Assembly (NCBI GenBank): GCA_036500765.1
Contig: DASYBM010000004.1
Span: forward strand, 434,001 to 498,000
Length of the DNA stretch: 64,000 nt
Reading direction: 5' to 3'
Source: Candidatus Sulfotelmatobacter sp.
Lineage (GTDB): Bacteria > Acidobacteriota > Terriglobia > Terriglobales > Acidobacteriaceae
A model generated the notes under the pieces. The model had not been told where the DNA came from. It did no database searches and was given only the letters and a program-made list of their open reading frames with translations. Made by a program: the position numbers and the translations under genes. Within the stretch, counting starts at the first letter, position 1. Every line of letters begins with the position of its first letter. This document shows positions 35,446-42,255 of the stretch, piece by piece.

Positions 35446-36891
35446 ATGTCTGGGATTCCACAACAGCGTCCGCAGAAAACGTTTTACCTCGAAACTTTCG
35501 GCTGCCAGATGAATGTGCACGACTCCGAAAAGGTCGTTGGGACGCTGCTGCACGAGGGCTACCGGCAGGTCGAGACCGTGGAAGAGGCCGACCTGGTGCT
35601 CTACAACACCTGCTCGATCCGGGATAAGGCGGAGCAGAAGGTGTTCAACCGCCTCTCCGATTACAAAAAATACAAGAAGCAGGGCAAGACATTTGGGGTG
35701 CTCGGCTGCGTTGCGCAGCAGGAGGGCGAAAAGATTTTTGAACGCGCCCCGTATGTTTCGCTGGTCGCAGGATCGGCGTCATACAACAAGTTGCCGCAAA
35801 TGCTGGTGCAACTGGAAAACGCGCAACAAGAAAACGCGCGGCTCGTAAAGATTCGTTCCGAAAGCGGGGAAGTCGGCGCAGAGAAATCCGGAAGCCGGAA
35901 GCCCGAAGCTGGAAGCCCGCTCCGCGTGACCGGACTCGACGACCGCGAGACCGACGCCTGCTTCGAAACCGAGTTCACTGCCCGCACCAATCCGCATCGC
36001 GGCTATATCACCATCATCGAAGGCTGCGACAAATTCTGCGCGTATTGCGTCGTGCCCTACACGCGCGGCAAAGAACGTAGCCGGACCTCAGAGTCAGTCC
36101 TCGCCGAAGCCCGTCAGATGGCCGACCTCGGCTACACGGAAATTCAGTTGCTCGGGCAGAATGTGAATTCGTACAAGGATTCTTCGGCTGAGATTTCAAA
36201 GAGAAAAACTTTTGCCGAATTGCTCGCAGCGGTCGGGGAAGTCCTTGGCATCCGGCGCGTGCGCTTCACCACTTCGCATCCGCGCGATTTTGGCCGCGAC
36301 ATTGTCGACGCCCTCGACGCCGTTTCCACCCTTTGCGATCACGTTCATCTGCCCGTGCAGAGCGGATCGACGCGTATGCTCGACGCCATGCAGCGTCTCT
36401 ACAATCGCGAGCAATATCTTGAGCGCATCGCCTGGATCAAGTCCGCGAAGCGCGAGATCAGCATCACCACCGATATGATCGTCGGTTTCCCGGGAGAAAC
36501 CGACGCCGACTTTGCCGAGACGCTCAGCCTGCTCGATGAAGTCGGCTATGACGCAGTCTTCGCCTTCAAGTATTCCCCGCGGCCGAATACTCCGTCGCTG
36601 AAATTGGACGATGCCATTCCCGACGAAGAAAAAGCCCGCCGCTTGGAAGTTTTGATGGCGCGACAGCGCGAAATCCAAACTATCCGTTACAAAAAGTACA
36701 TCGGCGCAACTTGTGAAGTAATGGTTGAAGGCCGTAATGAATCCCGCAACCAATGGATGGGCCGAACCACTCACAACAAAACGCTCAATTTCACCGCCCC
36801 ACCATCCGCAAATCTTCGGCCTGGAACCTACGTTCCAGTCCGAGTGACCGCCAGTTTTCCCAACTCCCTGCTCGGCGAATTGGTGATATAA
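35446..36891 (+). CDS. miaB: tRNA-2-methylthio-N6-dimethylallyladenosine synthase
   Basis: MiaB is a radical-SAM methylthiotransferase that adds the 2-methylthio group to i6A37 of tRNAs reading UNN codons. The N-terminal UPF0004 domain has Cys in FGCQMN, YNTCSIRDKA and GCVAQQE, which hold the auxiliary cluster; the radical-SAM motif is CDKFCAYCVV; and a TRAM domain closes the chain. At 481 residues it is slightly long: between the first domains lies a low-complexity insert (EKSGSRKPEAGSPL) encoded by a GAAGC-type repeat at about 35886-35925. The ATG is 20 bases from the REP pair. Confidence 0.96.
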   Translation: MSGIPQQRPQKTFYLETFGCQMNVHDSEKVVGTLLHEGYRQVETVEEADLVLYNTCSIRDKAEQKVFNRLSDYKKYKKQGKTFGVLGCVAQQEGEKIFERAPYVSLVAGSASYNKLPQMLVQLENAQQENARLVKIRSESGEVGAEKSGSRKPEAGSPLRVTGLDDRETDACFETEFTARTNPHRGYITIIEGCDKFCAYCVVPYTRGKERSRTSESVLAEARQMADLGYTEIQLLGQNVNSYKDSSAEISKRKTFAELLAAVGEVLGIRRVRFTTSHPRDFGRDIVDALDAVSTLCDHVHLPVQSGSTRMLDAMQRLYNREQYLERIAWIKSAKREISITTDMIVGFPGETDADFAETLSLLDEVGYDAVFAFKYSPRPNTPSLKLDDAIPDEEKARRLEVLMARQREIQTIRYKKYIGATCEVMVEGRNESRNQWMGRTTHNKTLNFTAPPSANLRPGTYVPVRVTASFPNSLLGELVI

Positions 36892-36916
36892 GAATGAAAA
36901 TCAGTAGGAGGTCCCC

Positions 36917-37402
36917 ATGGAAATCGAAATGACCGTCCGGGGTTTACTGCTCGATCCCGTAACGCAAATGCCGATAGTGGTGTTGAAGGATGTGGGTGGG
37001 GACACAGTGTTGCCGATCTGGGTGGGGGTCTATGAGGCGAATGCGATCGCTCAGGAGATGGAAAAGTTCAGTCCACCGCGGCCGATGACGCATGATCTGA
37101 TCAAGAATGTGTTGACTGGCCTGGAGACGCAGGTGCATAAAGTCGTGGTGACGGAACTGCGCGAGGATACGTTTTATGCGGTGATCTGGCTGGAGCGCGG
37201 CGGCGAGGTGATCTCAATCGATTCGCGACCGTCGGATGCGCTGGCGCTGGCGCTGCGCGTGGATTGCCCGATCTTCGTGGATGATATAGTCCTGAAGACT
37301 TCAAAGCTGGCGGCGAGTTCGTCGGACCGGGTGACCAGCGACGAATTGCGGAAGTATCTGGAAGGGCTGGGCGACGATGATATGGGGAAGTATAAGATGT
37401 AG
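36917..37402 (+). CDS. Bifunctional nuclease family protein (DUF151/BFN)
   Basis: A 161-residue protein with the family core: LPIWVGVYEANAIAQEM, RPMTHDLIKNVL, TFYAVIWLERGGEVISIDSRPSDALALALR and IFVDDIVL. Plant and bacterial members have been linked to nuclease activity and to defence or signalling; the role in bacteria is not settled. It starts 25 bases after miaB with an AGGAGG Shine-Dalgarno and may be co-transcribed. Confidence 0.9.
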   Translation: MEIEMTVRGLLLDPVTQMPIVVLKDVGGDTVLPIWVGVYEANAIAQEMEKFSPPRPMTHDLIKNVLTGLETQVHKVVVTELREDTFYAVIWLERGGEVISIDSRPSDALALALRVDCPIFVDDIVLKTSKLAASSSDRVTSDELRKYLEGLGDDDMGKYKM

Positions 37403-37433
37403 GGTTTTGGCGAGTGATGCTTACTCCTGCCTA

Positions 37434-37462
37434 TTGACATCACTTAATAATTAGTGGCATCA
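37434..37462 (+). promoter_or_regulatory. Likely vapBC promoter with overlapping operator
   Basis: TTGACA (37434-37439) is a consensus -35. The stretch TGA-CACT-AGTG-TCA (37435-37462) is an imperfect inverted repeat centred in the spacer, as expected for autoregulation by a VapBC complex. A clear -10 box is not obvious at 17 bases (GCATCA). Confidence 0.45.
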
Positions 37463-37471
37463 TCGCTACAG

Positions 37472-37699
37472 ATGCGCACCACTCTCAATCTAGACGACGA
37501 CGCTTTGGAGATTCTCCGCCGGTATTCGGAGGCTCGATCTGTAGCTTTAGGGAAAGCGGCTTCCGAGTTGGTGCGGAAGGGTTTTGCAAGTCCGACTCCG
37601 ACTCGCATGGTGAATGGCGTCGTTGTATTCGACGTCCCCCGGGACTCCCCTAAAATTACGACGGAACGGGTAAAGGAGCTTGAGTCTGAGTTGGAATGA
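37472..37699 (+). CDS. vapB: VapB-type ribbon-helix-helix antitoxin
   Basis: A 75-residue protein beginning MRTTLNLDDDALEILRRY, a ribbon-helix-helix DNA-binding domain, with a C-terminal tail (KITTERVKELESELE) that should bind the toxin. I start at the ATG at 37472 instead of the GTG at 37454. The gene overlaps the toxin start by four bases (ATGA), typical of a coupled toxin-antitoxin operon. Confidence 0.82.
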   Translation: MRTTLNLDDDALEILRRYSEARSVALGKAASELVRKGFASPTPTRMVNGVVVFDVPRDSPKITTERVKELESELE

Positions 37700-38130
37700 T
37701 GGCCTATCTCCTCGATGTGAATGTGCTGTTGGCATTGTCGTGGCCGGCGCATGAATTCCATGCTAAGGTCCAGAGATGGTTTGCTGGTAATGCTGTTAAA
37801 GGATGGGCGACGTGCCCAATCGTGGAAACCGGGTTTGTAAGGATTGTTTCGAATCCCGCTTTCTCTCCCCATGCGGTTTCTCCTGCGGAGGCCCTTGCGG
37901 CGTTGCGGATTACGTTGCGACATCCTGCACATCAATTCTGGGCCGATGACATCTCCGTATCAGACGGAATGGGGAATCTGGGAATAAGAATCCTGGGGCA
38001 TCAACAGATTACGGATGCGTATCTCTTGGCGTTAGCGATGCATCGCCGCGGGAAGGTCGCAACTTTGGATAAGAAGCTGGTTGGGTTGCTAGAGGGAAAC
38101 AACGAGCGGTCGCATGTGGAACTGATCTAA
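37696..38130 (+). CDS. vapC: VapC-type PIN-domain toxin
   Basis: A 144-residue PIN-domain ribonuclease. The acidic site is visible: Asp in YLLDVNVLLAL, Glu in PIVETGFVRI, Asp in ITDAYLLALA and the final Asp in ATLDKKLV. Together with the preceding antitoxin it forms a VapBC module. Its 3' end is close to the left boundary of the prophage. Confidence 0.88.
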   Translation: MMAYLLDVNVLLALSWPAHEFHAKVQRWFAGNAVKGWATCPIVETGFVRIVSNPAFSPHAVSPAEALAALRITLRHPAHQFWADDISVSDGMGNLGIRILGHQQITDAYLLALAMHRRGKVATLDKKLVGLLEGNNERSHVELI

Positions 38131-38395
38131 ACTGGCCTAACTTTACATAATACCTGGAATTATCAGACACGGATCCGTCTCTGCCGTATTCGACAGCGCC
38201 GCCAATTGTGGCGTGGAGTCCGCCGTTTGGAGGGCCGCCAGGGCCGCCGTTGTCGCCTCCGCCGCCGTGATGTCGAGCGCGTCGACGTCGCATTCGGATG
38301 CGGCTCGCGCACGCATTCGAGCAAAAAGTTTGGCGTGGATTGATCGGCTCGAACTCAGCCCGGCAGTCAACGGCTTTGCAAGTTCGCGTTTCCAT
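38009..38395 (-). CDS. Small Cys-rich zinc-ribbon-like protein, likely truncated
   Basis: The N-terminal part METRTCKAVDCRAEF, INPRQTFCSNACASR has the CxxxxC...CxxxC spacing of small zinc-ribbon proteins. A Gly/His-rich part follows. The frame then runs about 120 bases antisense into vapC, which is unlikely to be native coding sequence, so the true end is probably lost. It may be a phage or junction gene cut at integration. The alternative is chance. Confidence 0.35.
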   Translation of the reverse strand: METRTCKAVDCRAEFEPINPRQTFCSNACASRIRMRRRRARHHGGGGDNGGPGGPPNGGLHATIGGAVEYGRDGSVSDNSRYYVKLGQFRSVPHATARCFPLATQPASYPKLRPSRGDASLTPRDTHP

Positions 38396-38863
38396 GAGCG
38401 CAACCCTACGCGTTACGCGTAATCACGTCAAGCGCAATCTGTGCACGTCTGTGGAAAATCGGGGGGGGGGAATCCCGTTTTGGCCTAGCAGGGGCGTGCG
38501 GTATCGCAGCGAATTACTCTCTGTGTACCCCGGCAAGAAATGCTTCCGGGCAAGTTCTACTGTCGGGCAACAGATGCTGGTTTAAGCGGCAAAAATTGAC
38601 CCCCGAAGTTGCTTTTAAGAATTGAATCTAGATAAAACCACCCTATAGCCCCTCCTAGAACATCGCAGACACACGACTGTCGAAGATCAAAGGCACAAGG
38701 AAGCGCGCACACCCCGCGCGCGATGCTGAAAGATCAAAATCGTTTTTTGGACGAACAACCCCAACCCCTTGCCTGTGAATGCGGCAAAGCACGCGGGTTT
38801 CCATTCAAAAAGGGGATAGAGCAGAAAAACTACGGGCGGAAAAAATCGAAGACGGTCCAGTTT
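38396..38863. other. Gap at the prophage left end
   Basis: The 468-base gap contains a run of ten G (38461-38470), no supported gene, and no obvious tRNA. The prophage attachment site is expected in or near this gap but was not identified, since the partner site is outside the window. Confidence 0.4.
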
Positions 38864-39652
38864 CTACATCAGCGAGCCGATCGCTTTGCCGACGGCGCGG
38901 GACACTTCATCCTCGCGCGGCAATGTGTACTTTCCCGTCGATGCGAGCGATGCGTGTCCCAGGTGGACCTGAATCTTTGGTAACGGAACACCGGCATCGA
39001 CGAGAAGCGTCGCAATGGTGTGTTTCGCGCAGTGCGGATGTCTCTTCCTGGGCGGAAGGCCGGCTTCGGTCGCGTAGCGTCGCCAGATCCGCCACAGTTG
39101 GCTTCGACTGATCCGAAAAACGCTCTCCGAGGCCTGGAAATGCGACAAAATCACATTTTGTTGCACTTCCGGCAAACAGCCCCGGGCCGCCCCTTTTTTG
39201 CCTCTCCGCGGCGCCTCGCGCAGCCACTGCGACCAGGCCTTGCGCTCGTTCAGGAGTTCGTTCTCGTGCTCATGCAGGTCTTGGGTGGTCTTCAGCGATC
39301 GCTTCAGTCGCTGCACTTCGACCTCACCGCCGACGACGGACCCGTAGGTCATGCCCGACCGCGTAATCGGCTGCTCGGTGGTAACCAGGAAGCAGATCCT
39401 CGGCTTTCCCTGTATCCGGCGTGTCACCTCGGTCACGGCTGCGGCCGCGCCAATCTCTGCACGTCGCCTTTCTGCTTTCTCGCGCGTGAAGAATAATCCC
39501 GCCTGGCGCGTGCTTGATTGAACGAGTTCACTCGCGCGCAGCCCGTGCCACACGAGAAACAAAAGCATGACCCAGTCGCGCAGCCGGCGCTCTCTCGCCT
39601 TCCCCAACACTGCGAGGAGTTCTTCGAATGTGAGTGAGACTGGGGCTTTCAA
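38864..39652 (-). CDS. Tyrosine recombinase (phage integrase), short
   Basis: A 262-residue protein with only the catalytic domain. Catalytic residues: Arg in WHGLRASEL, the box-II His in HPHCAKHTIATLL (with Lys in place of the usual Arg: HCAK), His in LGHASL and the nucleophile Tyr in STGKYTLP. The N-terminal core-binding domain is missing and the stretch between the first Arg and box II is about 60 residues longer than usual. It could be an active minimal recombinase or a damaged copy. It lies at the left end of the phage genes, as integrases do. Confidence 0.8.
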   Translation of the reverse strand: MKAPVSLTFEELLAVLGKARERRLRDWVMLLFLVWHGLRASELVQSSTRQAGLFFTREKAERRRAEIGAAAAVTEVTRRIQGKPRICFLVTTEQPITRSGMTYGSVVGGEVEVQRLKRSLKTTQDLHEHENELLNERKAWSQWLREAPRRGKKGAARGCLPEVQQNVILSHFQASESVFRISRSQLWRIWRRYATEAGLPPRKRHPHCAKHTIATLLVDAGVPLPKIQVHLGHASLASTGKYTLPREDEVSRAVGKAIGSLM

Positions 39653-39680
39653 TGTGTGGACCGTTGACTGATAAATAAAT

Positions 39681-39704
39681 AATCGGCTCCGCGAAGAGCC
39701 GATT
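39681..39704 (-). terminator. Intrinsic terminator at the end of the phage late genes
   Basis: AATCGGCTC and GAGCCGATT form a perfect 9-bp stem with a 6-base loop. On the minus strand it is followed by ATTTATTTAT, a T-rich run. It lies between the last late gene (39738) and the recombinase gene and should end the late transcript. Confidence 0.8.
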
Positions 39705-39737
39705 TCAGATCAGGTGAATTGAAACGCTGAAAAGCGC

Positions 39738-39854
39738 TCAGGCTGGCCTGTCGGTTCCGACCGGCTGATCGGTCTCGACCGCGGTATAGCGGATTCGAAA
39801 CCACAGCCGCCGAAACCACTTCCAGATCTCGCGCTCTCGATACACTTTCGTCAT
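39738..39854 (-). CDS. Small basic phage protein, hypothetical
   Basis: A 38-codon frame starting with an ATG that overlaps the stop of the preceding gene by one base. The peptide MTKVYREREIWKWFRRLWFRIR is aromatic and basic, then ends in a polar tail. It is the last gene before the terminator. The translational coupling is the only support. Confidence 0.4.
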   Translation of the reverse strand: MTKVYREREIWKWFRRLWFRIRYTAVETDQPVGTDRPA

Positions 39855-40345
39855 CAGGCCGGTTTCTTTTTCTGCCGCACGTCCAGCGAGGGCTTCCTGT
39901 CTTTCGTCACCGAGCACTGCAACAGCAGCGCCATCAGCGTCGGAGTGAGTTGCTCGGTCTTCACGATCTCCGCGGCCGAGGCCTTCATCGTCCAGCGCGT
40001 GTCGGCCTCGAAAATCTTTTTCAACAGCCTGGTCTTCTTCGCCTTCACCAGTGCTTCGCGAAAACGCTCGATCGCGGCGCCGTCCTGTGTGGTGTATTGA
40101 GAGAACGTCGCGACCATCTCCCAAACAATGCCGTGCAGAATCTTTGATTTCTCCGCATGAGTGCTTCCGTGAGATCTCACTAGTTCGATAAACTCAAGCT
40201 CCATCTTCGCCAATGCCGCCTGCTTCGCGGTCACTTCGCGCCGCGCACTGGAGAGCCCAAGCTCTAGATCGTGGAACTGTTCTGCGAGCGGATCCAACTC
40301 CGCCGGCAGGGGAGCCTTCTCAATCGCTGCGTTTGTTGTTGCCAT
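39854..40345 (-). CDS. Phage hypothetical protein, coiled-coil type
   Basis: A 163-residue, largely helical protein with a leucine/glutamate-rich N-terminal half (LAEQFHDLELGLSSARREV), no Cys and a Lys-rich tail. A GGAG Shine-Dalgarno precedes the ATG. Family not recognised. Its place after the lysis genes suggests an accessory role. Confidence 0.6.
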   Translation of the reverse strand: MATTNAAIEKAPLPAELDPLAEQFHDLELGLSSARREVTAKQAALAKMELEFIELVRSHGSTHAEKSKILHGIVWEMVATFSQYTTQDGAAIERFREALVKAKKTRLLKKIFEADTRWTMKASAAEIVKTEQLTPTLMALLLQCSVTKDRKPSLDVRQKKKPA

Positions 40346-40435
40346 GTTTACTCCTCTGAGTCTGGGCTAAGTGGCTGTCTGGTAAGCTAATCGCGTTTCC
40401 AAAACCATTTCCAAAACGCTTCCCGGAGGGGAAAA

Positions 40436-40870
40436 ATGCCAGCTCGCCAAACCGCTCCCTGCTTTCGCTGCCTTGAAGTCGTCGAGATCAACGTCGCCGC
40501 GATCGTGGTCGATATCCGCCTGCGCGTCGTCGGGGTTGACGATGCCGTTCGTTCCTCGCAGGCCTCGGTTTCAATCTGCATGACGTGCGCGGATCTGATC
40601 TCGAAAGGCGACGCCCCAAACCAGAAAACGCAACCGCTGAACTACATCGTCTACGAGCGCGCGCGCGAGATTTTCTCAGCGGACCCGAGCTTCACCTTTC
40701 TGAGCTGGATCGAGATGAGGAAAGCGCAAGGCTTGCCCGTGCCCGCAATGAGCGACACAAAAATTCTCAAAGCGTGGAACGACTTCCGCCGTGTGATGGC
40801 GCTGCCGAATGCGCCGACGCTCGATCAATCCGATCCAGAGTCGGCGCACGCGAAGCGCCTGGCCAGCTAA
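40436..40870 (+). CDS. Plus-strand phage gene with CxxC pairs, hypothetical
   Basis: A 144-residue protein on the opposite strand to the rest of the phage genes. CFRC and CMTC pairs (residues about 9-12 and 48-51) could form a zinc site. A strong GGAGGGG Shine-Dalgarno lies 5 bases before the ATG. No similarity to regulators is visible. Its orientation marks it as a separate transcription unit, possibly a moron or regulator. Confidence 0.6.
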   Translation: MPARQTAPCFRCLEVVEINVAAIVVDIRLRVVGVDDAVRSSQASVSICMTCADLISKGDAPNQKTQPLNYIVYERAREIFSADPSFTFLSWIEMRKAQGLPVPAMSDTKILKAWNDFRRVMALPNAPTLDQSDPESAHAKRLAS

Positions 40871-40878
40871 GAAGTTGC

Positions 40879-41223
40879 TTATTTCGCGGGCGCAGCGGCC
40901 GGAGTCGCCAAACCCTTGAGCGTGGGCAGCACGCCCTTCACCGCGGTGACGGTGGCCTGATCGAGCGACACGCTCAATCCGTTGGCCGAGGCTGCGGTGC
41001 CCGCGGCTTCGACTGCCTCTGCGATCTTCTCCAGCACAACGAGTCCAGCTTGTTCCACCGCGGCGGCGCCAGGGAATGCCAACTCGGTGAGCGCTTCCAC
41101 TTCCGGCGCGTCCGCCTCAATCTTACCGATGACTTTAGGGGCGTCGGCCGCGGCCGACAGAATTGCGGCCTTGAATTTCTTGGCGGCCGCGATGAGATCA
41201 GTGGCAATACCTTTGAACGTCAT
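40879..41223 (-). CDS. Ala-rich phage protein, hypothetical
   Basis: A 114-residue Ala/Val-rich protein, predicted helical, with an acidic middle (KIEADAPEVEALTEL) and a C-terminal AAPAK tail. Its ATG overlaps the stop of the preceding membrane-protein gene by four bases. Not recognised. Its position next to the holin-like genes suggests a lysis-module role. Confidence 0.55.
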   Translation of the reverse strand: MTFKGIATDLIAAAKKFKAAILSAAADAPKVIGKIEADAPEVEALTELAFPGAAAVEQAGLVVLEKIAEAVEAAGTAASANGLSVSLDQATVTAVKGVLPTLKGLATPAAAPAK

Positions 41224-41555
41224 GACTTTGTTTTCTCCTCTGCTTTCTGAATGACTTCAAAATCGGTGGCGATCTCTTTCGTGGCCTCAGCTGAGGGCAG
41301 CACGACGAGCATTCCCTTGGTGAGCCGCGAAGCTTCGCGGCGGAATAACACGGTGAGGGCGAGCGCGGCCATGATCATGCCGGCGCCGATCGCCAGCAGC
41401 TCCGGCTCTCCACTCACCAGCACCGTGCCGCAGGTGAACAGAAACGAGACGACGGCCGAGAACAATAACTCAAAGAGAAACTTGAGCCACTGCGCCCAGA
41501 TGCCGTCTTTGATCTTGCCGAGGATCAGTGCGGCGATCGCGTCGAAGGGGTTCAT
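41220..41555 (-). CDS. Small membrane protein of the phage lysis module
   Basis: A 111-residue protein with two hydrophobic segments (FLFELLFSAVVSFLFTCGTVLV and LLAIGAGMIMAALALTVLF) and a charged C-terminal tail. Size and topology fit a class II-like holin or a spanin-like partner, but no signature was seen. It lies between two other small membrane or Ala-rich proteins. Confidence 0.6.
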   Translation of the reverse strand: MNPFDAIAALILGKIKDGIWAQWLKFLFELLFSAVVSFLFTCGTVLVSGEPELLAIGAGMIMAALALTVLFRREASRLTKGMLVVLPSAEATKEIATDFEVIQKAEEKTKS

Positions 41556-41559
41556 GTCT

Positions 41560-41721
41560 TTAGCGCGAGTCCGCGGCTTTGATCAGGCCGACGCCGGCGG
41601 TGAGCGAGCCGAGCAGCACCGGCACGTCGACGGGTTGATGGTTGTAAACTTTCAGCGCGGTAGCGCAGAGCGCTCCCACGATCGTGGCCACGCCGGCAGC
41701 GGTGGTTTTCCAGTCCTTCAT
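41560..41721 (-). CDS. Holin-like small membrane protein
   Basis: A 53-residue protein, MKDWKTTAAGVATIVGALC, with two hydrophobic segments and a short linker, similar to small phage membrane proteins near endolysins. I use the ATG at 41721 (GAGGAG upstream) instead of the longer frame. It lies 66 bases downstream of the lysozyme gene, which supports a holin role. Confidence 0.6.
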   Translation of the reverse strand: MKDWKTTAAGVATIVGALCATALKVYNHQPVDVPVLLGSLTAGVGLIKAADSR

Positions 41722-41786
41722 GATTGTTCTCCTCGGTTGATGTCCCACCACAGGACCATCGAAAAAAGAGACGGGGAAGGGAAGTG

Positions 41787-42239
41787 TTATTGCCAGAATC
41801 CAGTCTCGATTTGCAGCGCGAGGCGATCGATGCGATCCGGCTCCTGGCGCGCGGCCTCGGAGTCGAGCAACTCGGCCTTGGCCGTCGCCCAGTCGCCCGC
41901 CTGCATCGCCGCTAGAAATTTCGGGAAGCCCATCACACCCCTAATGCCCATATTGAAGACGAGGTTCAGCATCGCACCCTTGCGTGCATCGTCGAGTTCG
42001 AGCGCCCAGGGCAGATGGGCCGCGAGGTCCGCTGTGGCGTCGGCAATGTCGTTGGCCAGAAGATATGCGCGCTCTTTTTGCGATAAGCCTTTCGCGCTCA
42101 GGTTGCGGCCGACGCCGATCGTTAAATTTGCCTGGAGCCGATCGCCTTTACCCAAAGTTCTTCCCGTGGCGTCGTCGTAGGCGAATTGCCGCTCGCTCTC
42201 ATCGCGGCGGAGCTGGTCTTCGAGACAGTTGATGGCCAT
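41787..42239 (-). CDS. Phage lysozyme (endolysin, T4-type, GH24)
   Basis: A 150-residue protein with the E-D-T order of T4-like lysozymes: Glu in LRRDESER, Asp in AYDDATG, Thr in LTIGVGRNL. The C-terminal region contains ALLNLVFNMG-like text (GAMLNLVFNMGIRGV). It hydrolyses peptidoglycan between MurNAc and GlcNAc. No signal peptide, so it depends on a holin. AAGGAG Shine-Dalgarno upstream. Confidence 0.9.
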   Translation of the reverse strand: MAINCLEDQLRRDESERQFAYDDATGRTLGKGDRLQANLTIGVGRNLSAKGLSQKERAYLLANDIADATADLAAHLPWALELDDARKGAMLNLVFNMGIRGVMGFPKFLAAMQAGDWATAKAELLDSEAARQEPDRIDRLALQIETGFWQ

Positions 42240-42255
42240 AGCTTTCAGTTACTCC

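Noticed and set aside
38461-38470. Run of ten G as a phase-variation tract
   Set aside because: It lies outside any supported gene and could equally be an assembly artefact.
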